Part shown: positions 60,701-64,000 of the stretch, piece by piece | How the letters are laid out: each line of letters starts with the position of its first letter | How positions within the stretch are numbered: position 1 is the stretch's first letter | IMG/VR virus record: IMGVR_UViG_3300031951_000060 | Coordinates: 1 to 64,000 of that record | Direction: 5' to 3' (one strand) | Length of the DNA: 64,000 bases | From: a virus | Notes under the pieces: model-generated | Seen by the model: the letters and a program-made list of their open reading frames with translations, nothing else | Database searches by the model: none | Told to the model about the DNA's origin: nothing | Translations under genes and position numbers: made by a program

Positions 60701-61029
60701 TATGTAGTGATAATAGAATTGTTAGCGCTGTTCCAGTTGATGAAATTAAAAAGTCAGACTCGGCATTAGTTAAATTTTTAAATTATAGAATGCTACCATA
60801 CAAGGATGATGAGTTGTTTGTTGTTTCGTTTAGGCCAAGAGTGACGAAGGCAGGGAAAAAGATGGCATCATTAACTTTAGCAGATACATCGAGAGAATTG
60901 CATCCAGTAACGGTTTTCCCAACGGCTTTTGCAAAGGCTTATATGAAAATTGAGGAAGGCAATGCTTATAAATTTGAATTAGGTAAAACTAAAGACGGGA
61001 CAGTAATATTGGAGGACATAAATGTTTGA
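57754..61029 (+). CDS. dnaE: DNA polymerase III alpha subunit (DnaE-type)
   Basis: A 1091-residue replicative polymerase, starting three bases after the SSB-like gene. The N-terminal PHP domain is intact (LHLHTHFS at 6-13, ITDHGSLSG, TPDCHHVD), so it may have metal-dependent proofreading. Catalytic aspartates lie at about 420-430 (PDIDTDIQDSRRDEV), preceded by GRGSSAGSLLCYALG. A helix-hairpin-helix region and an OB-fold (about 930-1010, FILMGMVKGIKRGKGWSRVE) follow. Length is close to bacterial DnaE. Phages with their own DnaE are common among actinophages and some cyanophages. It overlaps the MazG-like gene by eight bases. Confidence 0.95.
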   Translation: MNYVPLHLHTHFSLFDGIGLPSEYVDRATKLGMPAIAITDHGSLSGHREMYRVAKASGIKPILGIEGYMCENRFDQRDKEDRTTPLDMVYNHIILLAKNKVGLENLNKLNEIAWTEGYYKKPRIDFEVLSKYKEGIIVSSACPSGIIAKSIELGELGMAKRYIKWFKDEFKDDYYLEVMPHNPESINNVILQLADEFGVKPIVTPDCHHVDSSQKEIQELKLILNTYSNKIQKDATYEKSKKQGDLMKRLDYLYGADRQMSFNKFDIHLLSYEEIQAAMEKQAIYRTDIYENTIELANKVEDYDIKDGLNLLPVQYKDPDKQLKELAISGLVEKGLDKDQEYLDRLDEELKVIQDKKFGPYFLVVQSMISWAKKEGIMVGPGRGSSAGSLLCYALGITDIDPLKHGLLFFRFINPERNDFPDIDTDIQDSRRDEVKDYLVRQYKHVASIATFLEFKDKGVVRDVARALNIPLADVNKVLKLVDTWDEYCTSKTTAWFREKYPEVEQYGEQLRGRIRGTGIHAAGVVTSKNPIFRYAPMETRNSPGSDERIPVVAVDMEEAEKIGLIKIDALGLKTLSVINDTVNIIKEREGTEIDLLNIDMSDSKVYQMLSEGFTKGVFQCEATPYTNLLIKMGVKNLAELAASNALVRPGAMNTIGKDYIERKHGRQSVNYLHQTMKPFTEETYGCILYQEQVMQACVQLGGMSWSEADKVRKIIGKKKDAREFDAFRDRFVDGASKFISPNQARDLWHDFEAHAGYSFNKSHAVAYSTLSYWTAWLKYYYPLEFMYSLLKNEKDKDARTEYLIEAKRMGISVKLPHINDSDIDFKIEGKGIRFGLSGIKFISDKIAERYISARPFKSFEEVKAFTFTKGNGVNSRALEALRIIGAATFLDNPRNDNEIRENLYEYLGLPEFTQTVPSHFHAFINPVEDFEEKGSFILMGMVKGIKRGKGWSRVEILDKTGSIGIFDEEQTTIEAGRSYILLCSDNRIVSAVPVDEIKKSDSALVKFLNYRMLPYKDDELFVVSFRPRVTKAGKKMASLTLADTSRELHPVTVFPTAFAKAYMKIEEGNAYKFELGKTKDGTVILEDINV

Positions 61030-61339
61030 TGATTTAGCAGAACAAATACATAGTACAGCAGTAGAAAAAGGTTTTTGGGATAGAACAGTAGACCCGATTT
61101 TTATAGCCAAACAAATGATGATGATTGTTTCAGAGGTATCAGAGGCTATGGAAGCCCTTCGTAAAGATATGGATCCCGATCAAATATCAGATGAGTTTGC
61201 AGATATTATTATTCGTACACTTGACTTGTATGCAGGAATTGCAGAGGCAGGGTATGTAAAGAAATCTCTTGATTATGCTATTAAAGAAAAGATGGAACGC
61301 AATATACATAGACCAAAGAAGCATGGAGTAAGATTCTAA
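61022..61339 (+). CDS. MazG-like nucleotide pyrophosphohydrolase
   Basis: A 105-residue all-alpha protein with the MazG signature: E-x-x-E at EVSEAMEAL (about 39-47) and E-x-x-D at DEFADIIIRTLDL (about 58-70), which bind magnesium. It would cleave (d)NTPs or ppGpp-like molecules to monophosphate and pyrophosphate, cleaning nucleotide pools or altering host stringent state. Translation begins inside the end of the polymerase gene and ends with TAATG into RecA. Confidence 0.85.
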   Translation: MFDDLAEQIHSTAVEKGFWDRTVDPIFIAKQMMMIVSEVSEAMEALRKDMDPDQISDEFADIIIRTLDLYAGIAEAGYVKKSLDYAIKEKMERNIHRPKKHGVRF

Positions 61340-62352
61340 TGACAGTAACAGTTGAAGAAGTTTTAGCACAACTAAATCCCAAATTAAGAAAAAATATATT
61401 GGTTGGAGATGCAATACCAGAAACACAGTTTGCAAAAACTCCAAGTTATGGACTAAATCGTGCACTTGGTGGTGGCCTCCCATACGGAAGACAAGTTTTA
61501 ATTTGGGGCAGTAAGTCATCAGCCAAATCCTCTATGTGTCTTCAAATGGTTTCACTTGCACAACAAGAGGGAAAAATCTGTGCATGGATTGATGCAGAGA
61601 TGTCATATGATAAAACTTGGGCAGAGAAACTTGGAGTAGACACTTCTAAACTAATAGTGTCTCAAGTTAGAACAATCAATGAGATGGTAGATGTTGGAGT
61701 TCAACTAATGGAGGCTGGTGTAGATATTATTGTGGTTGATAGTATTACATCATTGCTTCCAGCAATTTATTTTGAAAAAGATTCGGATGAATTAAAAGCA
61801 TTGGAAAATACAAAACAAATAGGTGCAGAATCTCGTGATTTTAGCAATGCTTGGAAGATGATTAACTATGCAAATAATAAAGTAAAGCCAACTCTATTTG
61901 TGTTAATTAGCCAATCTCGTAATAATATAAATGCAATGTATACAAGTCAACAGCCAACTGGTGGACAGGCTACAAAATTTTATTCCTCAACAGTTATAAA
62001 GTTATTCTCATCTGAATCAGATAATCAAGCCCTGAAAGGCAAGATCTACGTTGGAGATAAGGCAATAGAGGAAAAGGTTGGAAGAAAGGTTCGTTGGGAA
62101 GTTCAATTTTCCAAAACCTCTCCTGCTTTTCAATCTGGAGAGTATGATTTTTACTTTAGAGGAAATCATATTGGCGTAGACTTTATTGCTGATCTTGTAG
62201 ATACGGCAGAATTAATGGGTATCGTAGAAAGAACTGGAGCCTGGTATCTTTTGCCAGATGGTTCAAAAGTTCAAGGAAGAGAGGGCTTTATCAATAGAGT
62301 ACGAGAGGATCTTGATCTACAGGATATGATTAAGAATAAAATAAGTGGCTAA
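61339..62352 (+). CDS. recA: RecA-like recombinase
   Basis: A 337-residue recombinase coupled to MazG through TAATG. Walker A reads GSKSSAKSS (57-65): Ala replaces the usual second Gly and Ser replaces Thr. Walker B is DIIVVDSITSLLP (about 130-142). A central QIGAESRDFSNAWKMINYAN and a stop-of-loop segment SQSRNNINAMYTS, plus Gly-Gly-x-Ala-x-K-F (TGGQATKFYSS) are RecA core blocks. C-terminus is acidic and shorter than in bacterial RecA. Roles: repair and recombination-dependent replication with the DnaB and Cas4-like enzymes. Confidence 0.92.
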   Translation: MTVTVEEVLAQLNPKLRKNILVGDAIPETQFAKTPSYGLNRALGGGLPYGRQVLIWGSKSSAKSSMCLQMVSLAQQEGKICAWIDAEMSYDKTWAEKLGVDTSKLIVSQVRTINEMVDVGVQLMEAGVDIIVVDSITSLLPAIYFEKDSDELKALENTKQIGAESRDFSNAWKMINYANNKVKPTLFVLISQSRNNINAMYTSQQPTGGQATKFYSSTVIKLFSSESDNQALKGKIYVGDKAIEEKVGRKVRWEVQFSKTSPAFQSGEYDFYFRGNHIGVDFIADLVDTAELMGIVERTGAWYLLPDGSKVQGREGFINRVREDLDLQDMIKNKISG

Positions 62353-62530
62353 ATACTCTATCTATGAAGGCAAGTTCCCATGTAGAACTTGTCGTGAAGA
62401 AGTTAAAACTATGAGAGTGTATCCCGAAACGGGCAAAGCCTCATGGATGTGTTCTAAAAAACATTTGTCAGAATCACAACTTTATCAAGTAGGATATAAA
62501 AAGAAAAAGGACTATGAGCGAGAAGAGTGA
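62345..62530 (+). CDS. Small zinc-finger protein
   Basis: A 61-residue protein starting at GTG 62345 that overlaps the end of recA. C13 and C16 (CRTC) with C36 and H40 (CSKKH) form a C-x2-C...C-x3-H zinc finger. Lys-rich end suggests nucleic-acid binding. Its 3' end overlaps the next gene by 17 bases. No family named. Confidence 0.6.
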   Translation: MAKYSIYEGKFPCRTCREEVKTMRVYPETGKASWMCSKKHLSESQLYQVGYKKKKDYEREE

Positions 62531-62804
62531 AAGTAAAAGAATAGGTGCCAAGCAGCATAAGAATTCTGGTAGAAATACTAAGAAAGGTGATGCCACATGG
62601 AACAACTTCACTGTAGATTTCAAGGAAGTAGGAAAGTCCTTTACCTTGAATCAGGATGTATGGGCTAAGGCTACTACAGATGCAATTAGAAATGGCAGTG
62701 ATCCAGCCATAGTTGTTGTAATTGGCGAGGGCAACAAGAAGGTCAGACTTGCTATAATAGAGTTAGAACTACTAGAACAGATGGTGAATAATGGAACAAA
62801 ATAA
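62514..62804 (+). CDS. Holliday-junction-resolvase-like PD-(D/E)XK nuclease
   Basis: A 96-residue protein. The start is Lys/Ser-rich (SKRIGAKQHKNSGRNTKKGD), D26 (KGDATW) and D35-F-K37 (VDFKE) fit a degenerate PD-(D/E)XK core, followed by FTLNQDVWAKATTDAIRNG and a closing strand VVVIGEGNKKVRLAII. This matches small phage resolvase-like endonucleases near recA and Cas4-like genes. A nuclease call is moderate because the motif is short. It is coupled to its neighbours by overlaps. Confidence 0.65.
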   Translation: MSEKSESKRIGAKQHKNSGRNTKKGDATWNNFTVDFKEVGKSFTLNQDVWAKATTDAIRNGSDPAIVVVIGEGNKKVRLAIIELELLEQMVNNGTK

Positions 62805-63096
62805 TACAACGCTTGAGATGGTTAATGGTTTGTCAGAAATAGCAGAATATATGGAGGATGAGGAATTAACCACAGCCCTTACCTTTATTGCTAAAATAAT
62901 TATTAAGCCAGACATACCTATGAATGTTGCAACTGTAGAAATTGTTCGACTTCAGGCAATAGCAGCAAAGATGGCTCTCAAGGCTACCTGGATGGCTAAT
63001 GTCGATAAGTCAAACAGAGGAAAGAAAAATCTATACTATACAGCAGCAGAGTCAATTAATAATCTTGTGTCTGCTCTCAAATATATCACTCGATGA
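62791..63096 (+). CDS. Uncharacterised helical protein
   Basis: A 101-residue all-helical protein starting 14 bases inside the preceding gene. Acidic first third and Ala-rich helices (VEIVRLQAIAAKMALKATWM; SINNLVSALKYI) with no recognised family. In this position, between a resolvase-like and a Cas4-like gene, related phages often have an uncharacterised protein of this size and shape. Confidence 0.5.
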   Translation: MEQNNTTLEMVNGLSEIAEYMEDEELTTALTFIAKIIIKPDIPMNVATVEIVRLQAIAAKMALKATWMANVDKSNRGKKNLYYTAAESINNLVSALKYITR

Positions 63097-63100
63097 TATC

Positions 63101-63109
63101 TGATATAAT
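63101..63109 (+). promoter_or_regulatory. Extended -10 element TGATATAAT
   Basis: Perfect TG-A-TATAAT in the 34-base gap before ATG 63131; AAAGGA ribosome site follows. Confidence 0.6.
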
Positions 63110-63130
63110 TGACTTAAACAAAGGATAATA

Positions 63131-63991
63131 ATGGCAAAAAATTTATTGCAACAAGTAATGTTAAAGGGTTCGGATAAAGTTAAGGGCGTCAAAGAAGACG
63201 AAGGCAATTTTGTAGAAGGATTAATAGAAAAAATAGAATCTGGATACATGACAAAAACTAAACCTAAATTTACCAAGAAGACAAATTTCTCTGCTTCTGG
63301 ATTGACATATGGTGCTGGAGAGTGCCCAAGATATTGGTATTTGGCTTTTGATGGTCAAGTTCACTACGACAACTCAGATGCGTATGGGGTAGCAAATAGA
63401 ACAAATGGAACTCTCGGTCATGAAAGAATTCAAGAGGCAATTCAAGCATCTGGAATTCTAGACGAATCGATGGAATTTGATTCTCTCCCAAGAAAATATA
63501 ATAAGCAAACTCATCCAGCAATGGAATTTAGAGTTAAGTCAGAAGATCCTCCACTAGATGGCTACGGAGATGTAATGCTTAATTATAACGGAGAACGTCT
63601 TGTGGGTGAAATTAAGACTATGCCAAATGAAGGCTTTGAGTATAAAAAGAATAGCCGAAAGCCTAAAATGGCACACTTAATGCAAATTTTAATTTACATG
63701 AAGGTTTGGAAAGTTGGTAAAGGTGTAATAATTTATGAAAACAAAAATAATCATGAGTTACTAACTTTACCTGTAGTAGTAAACGATCATTACCGTCGGT
63801 GGGTAGACCAGGCATTTGATTGGATGAGGGCAGTTCATAAATCTTGGAAAAATAGAGAGTTACCGCAAAAGCCGTATCGATCAAACTCTAAGATTTGTAA
63901 GGTGTGTCCAATTCAAAAAGCATGTGCTGAAGCAGAGACAGGGGTAATTAAAATTAAACCTCTGGAGTTGCTAGAAGATGAAAAATTGTAG
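63131..63991 (+). CDS. Cas4-like PD-(D/E)XK exonuclease with Fe-S cysteines
   Basis: A 286-residue nuclease. C65 (GECPRYW) and three C-terminal cysteines in KICKVCPIQKAC (about 256-265) form the four-Cys iron-sulfur site of Cas4/AddB-type nucleases. GDVML (about 146) and GEIK (about 160) are the PD-(D/E)XK core; QILIYM a little later is the QhxxY-like motif. Such phage enzymes serve recombination or DNA end processing, and may act with RecA and the resolvase-like protein. It is not tied to any CRISPR locus here. Confidence 0.88.
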   Translation: MAKNLLQQVMLKGSDKVKGVKEDEGNFVEGLIEKIESGYMTKTKPKFTKKTNFSASGLTYGAGECPRYWYLAFDGQVHYDNSDAYGVANRTNGTLGHERIQEAIQASGILDESMEFDSLPRKYNKQTHPAMEFRVKSEDPPLDGYGDVMLNYNGERLVGEIKTMPNEGFEYKKNSRKPKMAHLMQILIYMKVWKVGKGVIIYENKNNHELLTLPVVVNDHYRRWVDQAFDWMRAVHKSWKNRELPQKPYRSNSKICKVCPIQKACAEAETGVIKIKPLELLEDEKL

Positions 63992-64000
63992 ATGGTGTGA
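63978..64000 (+). CDS. Start of next gene (partial, CxxC)
   Basis: ATG 63978 lies inside the end of the Cas4-like gene and reads MKNCRWC to the window edge without a stop. CxxC in the first residues suggests a small zinc-ribbon protein. Only seven codons are visible. Confidence 0.4.

Noticed and set aside
63131-63991. Cas4-like nuclease as sign of a CRISPR system
   Set aside because: No other cas gene or repeat array; free-standing Cas4-like exonucleases are common in phages.
1-64000. tRNA genes, integrase/att sites or insertion sequences
   Set aside because: No cloverleaf-like stretch, recombinase or terminal inverted repeat was found by eye; intergenic gaps are all under about 110 bases.

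Overview
The window is a continuous, densely coded stretch of a tailed double-stranded DNA phage genome (Caudoviricetes, siphovirus-like, HK97 capsid lineage). It carries about 67 genes; all but one lie on the + strand, most are spaced by a few bases or overlap as TAATG/ATGA, and the DNA is clearly AT-rich. No integrase, repressor, tRNA, rRNA or CRISPR array was seen. Large terminase is not in the window and must lie outside it. Gene types (DnaE-type polymerase with PHP domain, class II ribonucleotide reductase, RecA, Cas4-like nuclease, Mtd-type fibre) together with good sigma70-like promoters placed directly in front of start codons (leaderless starts) fit a phage of a Gram-positive, probably actinobacterial, AT-rich and possibly aquatic host. 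The host assignment is inference.

Layout. 1-6.5 kb: collagen-like and beta-rich fibre proteins, ending in a 578-residue Pro-Thr/Pro-Ala-rich, cysteine-rich fibre. 6.5-8.3 kb: a small zinc protein, a prolyl-4-hydroxylase-like 2-oxoglutarate/Fe(II) oxygenase and a GlcNAc-transferase of the Skp1-Gnt1 family. 8.3-9 kb: the only minus-strand gene, a secreted lysozyme-like enzyme, with its own promoter and a bidirectional terminator. 9-15.5 kb: a second fibre block built from shuffled modules, ending in a PASTA-like/His-Tyr-Gly-repeat/Hint protein. 15.5-19.1 kb: uncharacterised proteins including a paralogue pair, a second possible dioxygenase, a membrane coiled-coil protein, a [3Fe-4S] ferredoxin and a tiny zinc protein. 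19.1-21.2 kb: class II ribonucleotide reductase. 21.2-51.4 kb: virion module (LamG-like giant protein, portal, protease with nested scaffold, capsid, head-tail connectors, tail tube, two chaperone paralogues, a 3127-residue tape measure, tail tip and baseplate proteins). 51.4-64 kb: replication and nucleotide metabolism (DnaB helicase, primase, SSB-like protein, DnaE, MazG, RecA, resolvase-like and Cas4-like nucleases), interrupted by an AhpD-like protein and a flavin-dependent halogenase.

How it works together. The most striking inference is a virus-encoded hydroxyproline glycosylation pathway: an oxygenase that could make hydroxyproline and a transferase from the family that puts GlcNAc on hydroxyproline sit next to fibres full of Pro-Thr, Ala-Pro and Gly-X-Y repeats. 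Other points of interest are the halogenase/AhpD pair, the ferredoxin that could feed redox enzymes, a Hint domain on a fibre, the lambda C/Nu3-like nested scaffold, and a tape measure that predicts a tail of about 0.47 micrometres and contains a kinase-like segment. Extended -10 elements (TGnTATAAT) recur in front of many genes.
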